Source of the DNA: Tanytarsus gracilentus
Lineage: Eukaryota; Arthropoda; Insecta; Diptera; Chironomidae
DNA length: 64,000 nucleotides
Reading direction: 5' to 3'
NCBI GenBank assembly: GCA_038502055.1
Contig: JAXRKN010000045.1
Span: forward strand, 4,672,501 to 4,736,500
A program made the position numbers and the translations under genes. Position 1 is the stretch's first letter; the number at the start of each line of letters is the position of its first letter. Positions 13,201-26,568 of the stretch are shown one piece after another. A model generated the notes under the pieces. The model was not told where the DNA came from. It saw only the letters and a list, made by a program, of their open reading frames with translations, and made no database searches.

Positions 13201-14233
13201 GAGTAAGTAAATATTGTGCATTTTGGTTTTATTGCAAGAGCAAGAACAAAGTCAACAAACACTGCTCTTCTTCATATCATCAAGTCTGAAATTTAAATAT
13301 CACTCTGAAAGTCATTTTGAGTCTCCTTTTTCACAATTTTGTTTTGTTCACTCGATCACATGTCGTTGCTTGTGGTAATTTTTATTCCTCAATCTATCCG
13401 GTCAACGTGACTCATCTCATCCGAAAAAAAGAGAGAAACGAACATTTACTAAAAATTAGAATATTTACTGATCGAACATTAGTATTATGAACTCGAGTGT
13501 GAATGGCAATGAACGCGTTGAATGACACGCCAAAGTACATTTGTCACCTTATATGGTGACGGCGACAATTTTAAGAAAGGTGAGACATGGAAATTTCGAA
13601 GATTCAGCAAAAAAATCGATTAAACTGCTAATTGGATTAAAATATATTTTTTTGTTCAAAGTTCTCGTCCACGTGACTAGACACAGTGAAGATTCTTGCA
13701 AAAGTTAGCATTTAGAAACTTTAATGCATTTATCGTGGCAACGAAGTCCATTTTCCTCATTATGCAATCGAGAAAAGTTCGAGTGTGCAACACGTCACGC
13801 TTCGTTTAGACGAGCTTTGTTTTATTGCTGATAAATACACGAAACTCAAAGCAAAACAATATCATAGAACCGAGATTAAGCAACTCGACTCTTATCAGCC
13901 AGCACACTCAACTTTGTTCACTTATCAGGTTCTGCTCTATTTTGGAAAGAGGAAAAAATGATGTTTTGTTTTCGCGACAAAAACACTTCGATCACGTTTT
14001 TATTAAATGTGTTTTGTGTGTGTAGGTTTCATTTGATGAGATTGAGGGTATTTCCGAAAAATACTCTAAACCTTATCAAAAGTACGACACGTGTATGCTC
14101 TTCAAACAAAAGAGTCATGAAATTATTAATTAACGAGTTCTGGATAAATTGGAAAATATTAAAAATTTTCAGCTAAATTTTGAAATCGATAATTTAAAAA
14201 AAAATTATATGTCCATAAAAATTAAAATAATTT

Positions 14234-17200
14234 TTATTTCAGGTTTTTAAACATGACCGCCACAACTTGATTTTCAGGAGCGTTAATGAAAGGTTTTTTG
14301 CCCTCCTTATCTGTGTAGCGATTAATTTGATACTCATTCATAATTTTATAGCCGAAGTCGCTTCCGATTTCAATTGTAGCTTTATCGGTGTTGGTCGTTA
14401 AAATTCCTTTGAAGTTATTTTTGGTGGCAATCTCGACGACTTTTGTTTCCATGAAGCGGAGAAGGGCAATCGTGGTGTGGGGATTTAATAAAGGCGATGT
14501 TGCCATCATAAAAACGTGAAGACAACTTTCGGTGATCATGTTAAGGCTGAAAATAAATTTTTATATTTTTAAAAATGTCACTGAATTTTTTTTAAATAAA
14601 ATTTACATTATTGGACCCTCGATCGAGCTGATGAACTCAAAAATGTGCTTTACCGGTGTGTTGGAAAATTCTGCGAGTTTTTCATTGACATTCGTTAAGA
14701 GAGTCACTCCAATCACTTCATCGTCAACATTTTTCACCATAAAACTGAAATTTTGCTTTATGAAAAAGTCCCAGTGAGTGTTGAGCATTTCTTGAAAATG
14801 TTGCTTTTTAATGTTTGGGATGTACTTGCTGAAAACTAATTTCTCAAAGTATCCAGCACTAAGTGTTTGAATGCATTTACTTCTCTCTAGAGCGTTAAAT
14901 GGTTCGACAATAAATTTAACGGCTGGTTTCACTTTCATGCTGTCCGTCTTGTTACTCGAAACATGAGAAATGATTTCACCAATTGTTCTTGCCTTTAAGA
15001 ATTCATTAATGTCCACATGATAGCCACTTTGTCGAAGCTCATAAACAGTTGTGATTGTGTTGAGTGATGAACCGCCAAGACGATAAAAGTTTGAGTTAAA
15101 GTTGAGCTTCATATGAGCGTCATTTCCAAGTGCAACACCGATGGTCTCAAAAACCTTTTTAGCAACTGTGTGATTTCCCCGCGAAATATTTTTCAGATCA
15201 TACTCGAAATTCATTTTGAGCTCCTCTTTTGGCAGTGTACTTTCGTATTGCTGAAGAAGATCTGATTGATTAATTTTCCCGCTGCTAAGTCTTGGAATTC
15301 GGTCGATTATGAAAATCTTTGGCATCATGTAATTAACCAAAAGCGAGCTCAAATCTCGAAGAATATCTTCAGGATCTTTAAGTATTGGCTTATCAAAAAC
15401 TCTCTTTGTGGCTATGAAGGAAATTATCGCTTGATCATGAAGGGCTTTATGAAAAGCCAAAGTGACTGTCTCCTGAACATATTCAAGTTTTTCAACAATT
15501 GAAGAGATTTCTTGAAGGTCGACACGCATCCCTGGAATTAATTTGTTTTCAAGTTATTTATAAATCTACTTGGATGTAAATTTATAAACTTGAGTTATAA
15601 AAATTTACATACAATTTGTGTTTATAAAAATTTTTCATACCATTAATTTTAACTTGCGAATCTTCTCGGCCCTCAAAGTAAAGCATTCCATTAATGATAT
15701 TTCCAAAATCTCCTGTGTGGTAAAGCCGTTGAAAAGTTTCATGTTTGCTGTAAACATTTTCGGTAAATGCATAAAGTGCACGACCATTTACATAGCCATC
15801 AGCGAGTGTCAGTCCCGATACACAAATTTCTCCACTTTCGCCCTCTTCAACAGGTTCTTTAGTGTCTGGATCAATTACGTAGACAAGCGTGTTATGGACT
15901 GGCAGTCCAATTGGAATTTTATTTAAATTTTCCAACTGCTTTTCGGACGCAAGCTCATAAACTGTGCAATCAAGTGCTTCAGTTGCGCCGTAAAAATTCA
16001 CCAAAATATTTTCGCCTTTGGCTTTGTAATACTCGAAAAAGTCGAGAGCGTCACTTTTCGTTAGCACCTCACCCGACGATATCCAAAGACGCAAATGTGA
16101 GAGCATTTCTTTGGATTTGGTGCTTTCAGCGGTTGTCTTGAGCACCATAAAAATGTTACGCAACAACGACGGAACAATTAAAAGTCTTTGAACTTGCCGC
16201 TCATGAAGGATGGCTATGAATTTTTCCGGATTGACGACGTAATCACGTGGCACGACCACGAGAGTTTTGGAGCTTACTAAAGGACACCAGAGTTCACTTA
16301 CGTGATCGATGAAGAACGTTGACGTTTTGAACACGCAATTTTGCTCGTCGGCGGTAAAAGGAAAAGTAATAAGTTGCCAATTCATGCGATGGAAGAGAGT
16401 GAAGTGACTCAAACGGACCCCTTTCTGTACACCTGTTGATCCTGCATGTGGGAGAGAAAGAGATTTTAAAGATATAAAATTTATTAAAATAAAAAAGTTT
16501 TTTAAATTTAAGGATTTGAACGCAAATGATATTTTTTTGCGATAAAGAACTAGAAAAAAAATTAATGATGAATATTTTATTTTTAAGGATTCGAACCTTT
16601 AAAGTTTTTAAAATTCAATATTTTTCAAATTTCATTTCTTAATAATTTCAATGTTAATTGTTTATTTAAACCTCGAATCAATCTCACCTGACGTGTAGCA
16701 AATTAGCGCTTTTTGCAAATCATTTTCCTTCGTAAACATTTTATCTTCCGTTATATTTGTCGATTTCATTGTTGACGCTTCCCTCAAAATATCAACAAAT
16801 TTCATTGTCTTGACCGATGAAAATACTTCAACATTTTTAAACTCATCATCGTACACGACCAGAATGGGCTTCGACTCATTTAGAATATGCTCGATACGTC
16901 TCTTCGGCGAGAGCGGATCAATTGGCATGTATGCAGCACCGGTCTTCAAAATTCCAAGAATAATTGCAATTAGCGTGTCTGTTGACTTTGCTACAACCCC
17001 AATGATAAAATCGCCGTCTTGATTTGGATGAAATGGCAACAGCTTGATGGTGTCGAGCAGGAGATTTGCAATTTGATTTGCATTCGAATTTAACTCGCCA
17101 TATTTTGTCTCACGCGATGGAACTCCTTCGTCTGCGTGAGAGAAAGATTAGCATTTTTATTACGAAAATTAATTTCTCACCTCCATAGATTAATGCAGTT

Positions 17201-17457
17201 GTGTCATGTGATGAATTGATCATGAGCATCTCCTCGAAGAGACGATGAATTGCTTTTGGCTTCTCGTAGCACTCTTCTCCTTTCAGACACCCGGCTGCAG
17301 CAAATTTTTCATTTTTAGACGGTAATTTAGCGACCGAAGTTTCTCTCACGCCGGATGAATTTCTGCCACTATCAGATTCTCTAACTCTCCACGTATTTCT
17401 TTGTGATTGAGTTGATCCTCGCTCTTCTGCTGATTTTCGTTCTTCTGACCGTCTCAT
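14234..17457 (-). CDS. ebony: Ebony, beta-alanyl-bioamine (N-beta-alanyldopamine) synthase
   Basis: Ebony is a single-module NRPS-like enzyme. It activates beta-alanine and couples it to dopamine or histamine, serving cuticle tanning and glial neurotransmitter clearance. Five exons join in frame: 17457-17181, 17131-16688, 16441-15641, 15531-14607 and 14546-14234, giving 919 aa (the fly protein is about 880). Adenylation motifs are visible: CYTSGSTG (split across the 16688/16441 junction), NFYGATE, YHTGDFG, and GREDSQVKING just before the 15641/15531 junction. The Lys-containing RLSSGKINQ follows. A carrier domain has FYRLGGSS near residue 660, supplying the phosphopantetheine serine. The last 200 residues match Ebony's amine-selecting C-terminal domain (GPI, then the FMM and NP motifs, ending in NQVVAVMFKNLK). 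The N-terminus carries an extra Ser/Arg/Glu-rich stretch of about 45 residues. An AATAAA overlaps the stop codon. Confidence 0.95.
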
Positions 17458-20405
17458 GATTTCTTACTTAGAATTTTGAAGATTTTTTTTGCGAATAAAA
17501 ATGATTTTAACGCCAAGATTACTCAGACGACGAGAAAGAATCAATTTAAGGATTATATTAAAGAAAGATTCATTGGATCACGCTGTGGGTTTTTGTAGAA
17601 ATTTATAAACAAAATTTTAAATTTTATTTTTTTTCGTGATTTTTTAAAAAAATTAAATTTTTCTAAAAAAATAAAAATCCAGACAAATAAAAAAGTTTGC
17701 AATAAATCATTTTCACATCCAGCTCATTATCAATCAGACAATCAACAATAAAAACATTTCTACATAATTGATTAGACAGTAAAATATTGTCGGGAGACGG
17801 AGAAACCGCAAAATCAACAATAGTAATGTCAATAAGATTTTAAAATCGTGATTCAGTAAATCACTTAGAGAGTGCATGAAAAACCACAATTATGGACACA
17901 GAAAAACTGTTTAAAAAAATAATAATTTCCTCGAGTGTGAGATTAATAGTGCACTCAACCTCTATGTTACAATTACGTGATATTAATGTTTTTTTTCTCG
18001 TTATCGAAAGTGATCTAAATGCGATTCTAGATGCATTTATCATCACGTTGAATTTTTTTTAACTGAACATGCAATATTTTACGAATTGATTCATTAAACA
18101 CGCAATTGAGGAATTTTCGCTTTTCATGAGCAAATTTCTTTATTCAAAAAATTACAAATTTTCCTATCACGCCCTCGGGGTGGAGGCGCGAGATTAACGT
18201 GACAGTTGTCACATGAACTTCCACATTTTTTTATCACGTTTGTTTCGCATGCTAGAGAAAAAAATTAAACTTTTATATCGAGTTTCAGATTGTTTCGAGA
18301 TGAAAACTCAAAAATTTCAATTTCAAAATTCTATCAGCTTTTTGTGTGTCGAATAATTCAGAGAGCAGGCAAAAAATTTATGATGATTAATTTCCATTAT
18401 TGCCTCGTGTACTGACATGAGTTTCCTCTCTTTACTTTACCTGTGTGCGCTCGTGTTTGCATTTTACGCTTCAGATACACTTTCAAGTCATTGCCATCAA
18501 CTTTTTTTTTCTATGGCAAAATTTGCGTAATCGCATTGGAGAAAACGTGAACGTGTAAAATAATAATCACCTTTTTGTGCTTTAAATAAATTTTCTTCAT
18601 TCCTTTATTTCATCTTTTTTACAATTGTTGCATTTTTAAGACTCTTTTTTATGTCACACAATTTTAATTTATCGTCAAGAAAAATTCATCTCATAATTTT
18701 TGTTTCTTCGCGAGTGAAATTTTCCCTTTTGTCGGAGAGAAAATGAGTAAATTTACAAATACATGATTGATTTAAATTTTTTTTAATGATAATACAATTT
18801 TTTTTATAATTCTATTTTTAGCTGCAGATTAATTTCTTTGTAACTTGTTTTTATTAGATGCGATTATTTACTGTTTTGTTCATTACGCTTTGATTTGATT
18901 TATATGTAAGTAATTTTAAAAGGGTTTTTTTTTCTATACTATCAAGCAAAAATGGTTTTAAAAAATCCAAAAAAAAAATTTAATGTCAAAATTACCACAA
19001 GATTTTTAGTAACCCGTAATATTTTTGAAAAAATGTTTTGCGATTTCATTTAAGTTTGCGCATTAATTAAGGAAGAAAATGATGGTAATTTTGACAGAGT
19101 GAATTTTTATTAATTTGGTTTTCATACAAAATTCATTTTTGATTTAAATTTTCTTTTAAGTTACATAAATGATTGGCTGTTAATTGATTCAATAATACTT
19201 TTTTTGTTATGATGTTCCGATTTCTCGTTAATGCATTACACACATGAAAGCCATCGGGTATTTATTATTTTCGAGGTCATGAATAAAATATTTTCTGCAC
19301 ATGATGAAAAACACGTGAAATAAAACGGAAAAGTTTGCTAATTACTTATTGATTTTTTTAACTATTTACTTAAAAAGAGATTAAATTGTATGTGTGCATT
19401 AATAGTTCGTCATCGTGATCACACGCTTTGAAATTAATTAAAATAATTTATTGATTTCACGCGAGCACTCAACGGAAAATTATCTGCTGTGTCAAATTAG
19501 CGGCACATGTGAATATGTGCGAAACTCGAGAAATAAAAAAATGTTTGGGAAAGGTCAAGGCTGGTCATTCATCGATCAGCACTTGATTTATTGAATTCAT
19601 TCTCATTTTCGGCAGTAACACAAAAAATAAATTTTCTCATGATCTCTCGTGGTGTTTTGCAATTTGTTAAGAAATCTCTTCTTTTCGCAAAATGTTGAGA
19701 TTTTTTTTTCTCTCACATAATAAGAGTCTTTCAATAATAGGAAAAAAATGGAGACTTAAGAAGTAGGACTTAGAATAGTTCTCACAAATAAAACTAAAAA
19801 GAACACAAAAAATCTTTACAAAATTAGAGGTTGTAAAAAAACACAGTTGATTAGGAATATCAGGTTAAGATTGTGAGGTTGGTAAAATTGCAAGGATTAG
19901 TTGAGAAGTTTAAAGTACTTATAAGATAGATGATTTATGCCACAATGTGGACACAGAAATAAACTTTTGTTAAAGTTTAAATTTTTAATGTCCACTTGTG
20001 GCATTTATAATGGGTTGAAATTTTTACTGCTTTAAAATCTCACTTTTTTGGATACAATTGTGCATAATTGTTTATAGGATAATTTTTCTGTGCAATTTTC
20101 TTAATATTTTCATAAATAGGCGCATTATAGCATTATAAGGAAGATAAATTTGATTACTTTTTTTTGTTCTTCATATTTAATTAATCTTTTTTTGGTAGAA
20201 AAAATCAAATTTACAAATATTTTGATTTTGCACTTTCAAAACCTTGATGCGTTAAATTTTTGTCCGTTGTTTCTCAATTTGTTAAAAAAAATTGTTTTTT
20301 TGGCATTATCAATTTTCAATTTTGGTGATTTTAGAAGGACATATTGTTTAGAAGGAGAGTCAGGTCAGAAAGAGTTAAATTATTGTCTCACCGTCTCATC
20401 TCTCT
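17458..20405. other. Intergenic region upstream of ebony and downstream of the RhoGAP gene
   Basis: About 2.9 kb with no supported gene. The part next to 17.5 kb should contain the ebony promoter and any 5' non-coding exon. I did not identify a core promoter with confidence. A 66-nt imperfect hairpin lies at 19938-20003. Open frames here are short and Phe/Leu/Asn-rich and are not coding-like. Confidence 0.6.
19938..20003. repeat. 66-nt long-stem hairpin, miRNA-precursor-like in size
   Basis: The left arm begins TGCCACAATGTGGACA (19938) and the right arm ends TGTCCACTTGTGGCA (20003). These pair almost perfectly, differing by one bulged base. Inside, AAACTTT and AAAGTTT close a short TGTT loop. 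The segment between the outer and inner stems pairs partially (AGAAAT with ATTTTT). The overall shape is about a 30-bp stem with small bulges and a tiny loop. This is compatible with a pre-miRNA, a foldback mobile-element remnant, or a cruciform. Nothing in the sequence alone decides between them. Confidence 0.4.
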
Positions 20406-23400
20406 TTAAATTACATTAACAACATACGACGTGTCCATACTGGTTATTAAAGTTCTAACAAAATTCATTTCTTTTCGAGTGTTCTCGAGAAGTAATTTTG
20501 GATCTTGTGAAGTACATCGAAGGATGTTTGGCGCAAAAACCATTGCTAAATTTGAAGAGTCCATTTTGGTGTTTACCACAACTTCTGGTTGTGCAAAATC
20601 TTGCAGGAAATGGATGAGATAAGTTAGCACCTATTGGAAATTATTAAAAAAATTAAAAATAATCTTTTTATGATAAATTTTAATCCTACCAATCGATTTA
20701 ACGGAGACAGCCGATCAACAATCGCTAAAACTTCTTTAGAATCGTCAGCTTGAATGCACTCATTGTACAGGTCATCGGGTATGAGCGGATCATACAGTTC
20801 ACGGTACCATAATTTTAATAAACTCGCCGGAGCGTGAGCATCTGAAAATTAATCGTAAGATTACTTTAAATCTTGAGATTAAAATTTAATCCTAACCCAT
20901 TGATCCTTTATTTTCGGGAAATTCCCATTTATCTACGTAGGCTTTTATGTAAGTAACTTCATCTGCATCCGCTGGCACACGGAAAATTCCTTCCGTTTGC
21001 TTTCCCTGCATTGAAAGTATCTGTTCGGACAGTGTTGTCTGTATCCATGGAAGTTTACGTTCGGGATAAATATTTCGCTGTAAATCCATCACTTCCTCAA
21101 TAGTATTGCCAAACATGCTGTCGCGGAAAATTTGCTCCTAAAATAAAATTTTGTTTAATAAGATAATTTTAATTGTAAATTTTCAAAAATTACTCTCGAG
21201 TTGTTAATTTCATCGTCAGTTGGCTTTTTAGCTTGCTTCTTTCCAGAACTTCCAATTCTCTCTAAACGACGGCACGCGATAGTGGCATAGTGTGAAACTT
21301 GCACATGAATCGGCCATTTTCCAATTTCAGGAAAGGTTTTAGCAAATGACGGATCTCGGTGTCTATTGATGTATCCTAAGAGAGCTGGTTGGAAGGTCGG
21401 AGATGGGGGCACAAAAGAGAGGCAAATTGCCATCAATTCCCATCCACGAATGAGCGATTCTCTCTTGGGATTCTCGGTCGTTTGTCGACACAATTGAACG
21501 TATAGTTCATCACGCAGCCAAGGATTGGCAACAGCTAGCAAAATTATATCCATCGCAACCGAGTTGAGACTCATCCCAATTCTCGCCTTTCGATCTCCCA
21601 TGTAGATCTGAACGAGTTTAAACTGCTCCATAGCCATTTTCTTGCCCGCCTTGTCACGCGCAATGCTCAACATTGGCTTGGTAATTGCCTCACTCGTAAA
21701 GGACAGCATGTCACGCACGCTCGACTTCTTCCTAAAAATACCCTTCGAAAAGTTTAGATTCTCTTGAGCAAACTTCTCGATATCACATTCCTTAATTAGT
21801 GCCATCTCAGCAATTTTATCACTATTCGTGCTGAGTTGATCTTGGAAGTGCTGAAGAAAGCCTTTTGGTTGCATACCGCGCGCTACTAAGCTCGAAGCGT
21901 GCTGATTGGCCGATTGAGGGAGAGAGTGATGATGGGATGGCAATTGAGGCGGCAGTTGTGGCTGAAATGCGTGCGCTGATGAAGAGATTTTTGGCTGTGA
22001 ACCTTGGTATGGTTGAAAGGCAGATGATGTGGACTCTTGCTTGGGAAAGGTTGATTGAGGATTGACGGGAGAGAAGGAATATTTGAGTAATGGTGGATGA
22101 TGCTTAACGGGACTGTAGACTTGATCTTGAAAACTTTCAAGTTTAGCTGTCACTTCCGCTGATCTAAAATTATAAACAGTTGTTAACTGATTTTTAAAAG
22201 ACAATTTTACTTACATATCCTCACGACTTATATTCTTATTGTAATTCTCGTAGCTATAATAGTTGGGACCTCTAAATGCTCCATAATCTTCGTATGGATT
22301 ATGCGCTAAATAATCTCTGCCGTCCGAGTGATCAGAATCTTCAACGTCTGGCTCATTTCCACTCAATGAGTGCTCCGATGGACTCTCCGACCGTATCGAA
22401 TCCGAATCATATTGTTCATTCGATCCAACTCGATACCCGCTCATTTTCGCCTGCTCTAAAATGTAGTGCTGCAATGGCAAAAGATGTTCGTTTACATCTT
22501 GATCCCAATTGGTGTAAAGTGGAGAAGTATTTCCGTTATCAGCATATTCCACATCGTCTGTGTAGATTTTCTTTCGACTACGATTCGTGCTGCCACTTGT
22601 GCCCGGTATTTTTCTATCCAAAGTATGATCTTTGCCTTGATATCGTAGCGATGATGTATTTTTGCCGACCTTGCTAAGCGAATTCTTCGATGACTCTTGA
22701 CTTTGACTAGATGGCGATTTCATTGTGTTACTCGCTTTCAACATTTGATTTATTTGCTGAATTGTACGTAAATTATTGACCGAATGTTGCGGATTACCGC
22801 CAGGCGGTGAAAGCTTCAATCCACGTTCCAACTTCATTTTATCGGCGTAGCTAAAAATAATTAAATAATTGAATTAAGAATGAAGTAATTTCAAAATATG
22901 ATCTCACCGATCATGCTTAACTGCAATATTATCCATATTCACCATGTCAGGATCGTACTTGTGACTAGATTTCTTTGTAAGTGATTCTAAGCCGAGATGA
23001 GATGGTCGAATGGATTTTTGCTGCGGTGTTGGCTGTTGATGATGATGATGGTGATATTGTTGTGGACTAATTGGCGATTGCGGACTCGAGTCATTTGACT
23101 TGAGAGCCGTTTTTGAAGTGGTCGTATGTCTTCGCCGCGAAACTGGCGTATTTTCGACAGACTTAAAGTACTTTTCGTGCATCGAGTCATCACTTCCGTG
23201 ACCCTCAAATGAGCCTTTTCGCTGTTGAACTCGACTGGGTCCCGTGTGTACTGGCGACATAAAACTTCCCGATCGCGTGATACTCACAGACGGTCCGGGA
23301 TAATCGAAACTTTGGTGTTGCTTAGCTTTTGAGGAAGTTTCCCTCGACTTGCTGGTCGGTGCTTGATTCTCGTATTGCATTCGCTTTTTCATGAGAGGCG

Positions 23401-26400
23401 TCGAGTGTGAAGGCGACTTATTGGACGTTGCTATATCGGATGAATTTGAAATTGACGGCACGAGATGTTGTCCACTACCACGATCGGGAATGTTTTGTAC
23501 ACTCTCCTGAAGCATTCGGTATGCACTATCAGGATTGTATTTATTGCTTCCCTTCGAATGAGCACTGCCAATTCGAAGACTTCCGCCTTCCTGAATTTTC
23601 CGATAATTATGTGCACTCGAGAGACTCGAATCGCTCGATTTACCCGAATCCATATACTTTTGACTACTTCTCGTTGCACTATCACCGCCATGCTTACAAA
23701 ACTTGTACGATTCGCCCACAATGAGATCATCGTGAATTCGATCGGAACTGGTCGTTGCCAAATCTCTCAGCTTCGCTTGTTGAATTTGAAATCCTTTTGA
23801 TTTGGAATGTGAGCCGCTTGATCTCTCGTTGCTATCATGATTGCGTCTTGTACTATTCGTTTTATTACTGCTACTATTTGTATTATTACTATTATTATTA
23901 TTGTTGATGTTATTATTCTCCGATTGCCTCTTGTGCTGTTGACTCATCTTCTGGTGCTGTGCTTGCAATTGCTGTATCGTTGGCGGCTGTGCGGGCAGCT
24001 CTTTGGTAAGGGAATTCGACGAAGACTCATCTTTCAACGGTGGCGGCTGTTCGGTCGTTTGCTTGAGAATTTGCAGCTTCGCCAGTGGAATTATATCACA
24101 ATTGGTTGGCTTATGCCAAACGGTTTTTTGTGATGAGCAATTGTAGTAATAGAAACGATCTGTCTTTGGATCAAACAACTCCCACCATTGTGCGGACGAT
24201 GATCGCTTGATTGGAACACCCTAAAAATAGATAGATCGATAGAGAGAAGATGAACAAGTGAATTTTTAAAAGTTTTCGTGCGATAAATTGATTAAGGAGT
24301 GGTTCGATGAAGGTTATTGTAAATGGCACAAAATTTAAATAATTTAAAAAGTTTAATGTCGTGACGAAAAATTTTTAATTTTTTTTAATCAAAAAGCTTT
24401 CGCATAACTTCAAATTAAATAACAATGATTCAAGAATTTATAGCGAGTGAGCAAAAAAAAATATAAATAATCAAATCGATTGGTTTGACAGTATAATTTC
24501 AGAAAAGCACATTTTTGTATTTCTCTCTCTCTCTCGTCACTGGTCGTGTTGTGTAATTGCATTGAAAACAGCATTTTTCATGCGACAAAAAGGCGTGCGA
24601 TAATGAGCACATTCCGCTTGTTTATGGTATAGATTGTGCAATTATGGTCTTGTTGTACATTTAAATTTATCACTTCCGAAATTTCATAAAAGAAGTGACA
24701 CGCAGTTAACGGCATCTAATTTCCGTGTTCCGAAAAAAAATATCTTCTTTTACATACATCAATTCACATATTTGCACCTCTTTGTAATCGCGCGGAATAA
24801 ATGTGCGAAGTATATATATGAGCGCATAAGTCAAGGCAAAAATAAGATGTATACACTGCTCGATGGGTGTTACAAAATTTCAAAAAATAATAATAATAAA
24901 CTTTTAATAGAGTTAAAGTCTTTTAGGAAGTTGAAAATATAAAAAAAATCGTAGCCTTTATAATATAAAGTGGTGTGTGCGGTTTTCACTCCACATATTT
25001 TTTTTATTGCGTAAAAAAGAGCATACCAGCAATTTTTATTTCTTGATCAACACACGAGAGAGTTGGGCATATGCATTATCTCTTTTATTACTCCATCTTT
25101 TTACGTCCATTCATATCTCGGTAGTTTGTAAAGAAGTAGAAAATTAAATTTCCGACGAATTTGAAGGCCGTACGCGAGTTTCACTGCTTTATCGTATTTT
25201 TATATTTTATATGAAGCAAATTAATTGTTTCAATATTATATTGATGTTAATTGAAATGTGTATGTTGCTGCCAGGAGGAATATTTGTTATTCAGAGGCAA
25301 TTAGAAGCTTTTTTATGACCATCTGTGTGTCTGGAAATAGAGCGCTAATAAGAAGAAGCATTCTGAATTTCTGACCGCCATGTAAATCTCACAAAGTGAA
25401 TTTCTAAAAAATATTCAAGCCTCTCATTTATTGTTAAAGAAAAATCTCCTCTTTTACCACCCTCATTAAGTTCTTCAGATTTTCTTTTTTTTTTATTATT
25501 TGGGTTAAGTGCAATTGATTTTCCTCCTTCTCTCACCGCACAAATTGCTGTCACAAAATTCTTTTCTCACATTTTTCAGCCCACTCTCCACTCGCAAATC
25601 ACTACCCAAGAAGAGAACAGCGTTTTGTAAAGAAACGTGGAAAAATCAATTTTCAGTGTCTGGTGAGAGAAATATTTTCGTGTTATAAGTTGAGACATGA
25701 GCTATAAAAAGATTTTTTATTTTTTTGAGAAAATGCACTTGAATCATCACCATCGAACCTGTGCATCATTTCAACATTCCATCAATTTTTCTCCTAATGC
25801 TTTTAATGCCAACGAAAAAAAAATGTCTTTCATGGGAACTTTTTTCTTCTTCTCTTTAATTCCACAGTTGACAGATCTGAATGTAGTTTTTTTTCGGCAC
25901 ATGCAGCACATGTTTTCTCAACAACAGACACTTCCCCTTTAGTAATTTATTATGCGTATTCAAATTCCAAGGAACTTTAATAGTTGAAAAGAGAGAGAGA
26001 GAGAAAGAGGAAGAAGGCAAAAAAAAGAGGGTTCAGTTGTGAGCAAATTTTTAAAAACCCCTCATGAAAATAAAAATTTTCGGCTCTTTGATGGGCAAAA
26101 GAAAAACAGTAAAATCGTTGCGTTTGTTGATGAAACACTTTTGTTTGTGCTATTTTTATCTATATATTTCACTCTCTCGCTCACTTCCACTTTTCATCAT
26201 TTAATTATTTTTCATTTCATCGATCGGCTTTTGTTGTTTGAGCTTTATTTTTTTTTGTGGGGCAGGCAGTGTTTACGATGAGAAGATAAAATCGTCAGAT
26301 TAATTGCTGAAGAAACTAAACGCAAGGCGGGCAAAATTAAAAGAGAGTTATCGGTTGCTCTTATTTTTTCGCTAATTCATGACTCGATGATTATTTAAAT

Positions 26401-26568
26401 AATTAAAGCTATTTAAATTCTTACCTCGGGCGGGTCCCATGTGCAAGAGCCGTTTTCGAGATTTGCATACATTTTCTCCTTTGATTTGGGCTCGATAATT
26501 TCGACCCATTGTGATGACGGATCTTTGAGTTCCTTCGACCTGCTTGGAAGCGTGAAACAACGATGCAT
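20406..26568 (-). CDS. vilse: WW-MyTH4-RhoGAP protein, Vilse/CrossGAP (ARHGAP39) orthologue
   Basis: This is a Rho-family GTPase-activating protein. In flies and vertebrates the family lowers Rac/Cdc42 activity and acts with Robo signalling in axon and tracheal guidance. Seven exons join in frame: 26568-26425, 24220-22908, 22850-22215, 22163-21194, 21137-20897, 20841-20690 and 20630-20406, giving 1226 aa. WW1 (WVEIIEP...TWDPPE) fills exon 1 and WW2 (WWELFDP...TVWHKP) opens exon 2. A long disordered Ser/Gln/Asn-rich linker follows, with an Asn run encoded by an ATT-type triplet repeat near 23870-23930 and a His run. MyTH4 spans about residues 837-1010 and RhoGAP about 1035-1220, with the arginine finger in TEGIFRVPAD. 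The start ATG gives a 48-aa first exon. A splice acceptor just inside it (AAGCAG) is an alternative, in which case the true start lies further upstream. Intron 1 is 2.2 kb. Confidence 0.92.
24221..26424 (-). other. Large first intron of the vilse-like gene
   Basis: The intron runs from donor GAG/GTAAGA (26425/26424) to an acceptor ending TTTTTAG (24222-24221), joining WW1 to WW2 in frame. It is far longer than the other introns of this gene (42-76 bases). It contains CT/GA-rich simple sequence (24523-24536, 25990-26015) and only non-coding open frames. An intron this size next to short ones often holds enhancers, but no specific site was identified. Confidence 0.6.

Larger units (their letters stand above)
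3967..14233. other. Long intergenic region, 10 kb
   Basis: This AT-rich DNA separates the leftmost gene from the 3' end of ebony. The open frames it contains are 60-120 codons long, full of Phe/Ile/Lys/Asn, lack domains and have no partner exons, so I treat none as genes. It holds an insertion-like segment (9472-10075) and a 14-bp inverted repeat (10137-10222), both listed separately. The part nearest 4 kb should contain the 5' UTR and promoter of the leftmost gene. The rest may hold regulatory DNA that I cannot read directly. Confidence 0.6.

Noticed and set aside
13543..13560. Palindrome GTCACCTTATATGGTGAC
   Set aside because: Six-base arms with a short loop are expected by chance in this length of sequence.
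16585..16602. Reverse-complement B-box word GGATTCGAACC in an ebony intron
   Set aside because: It lacks any cloverleaf context on the minus strand and sits in plain AT-rich intron.
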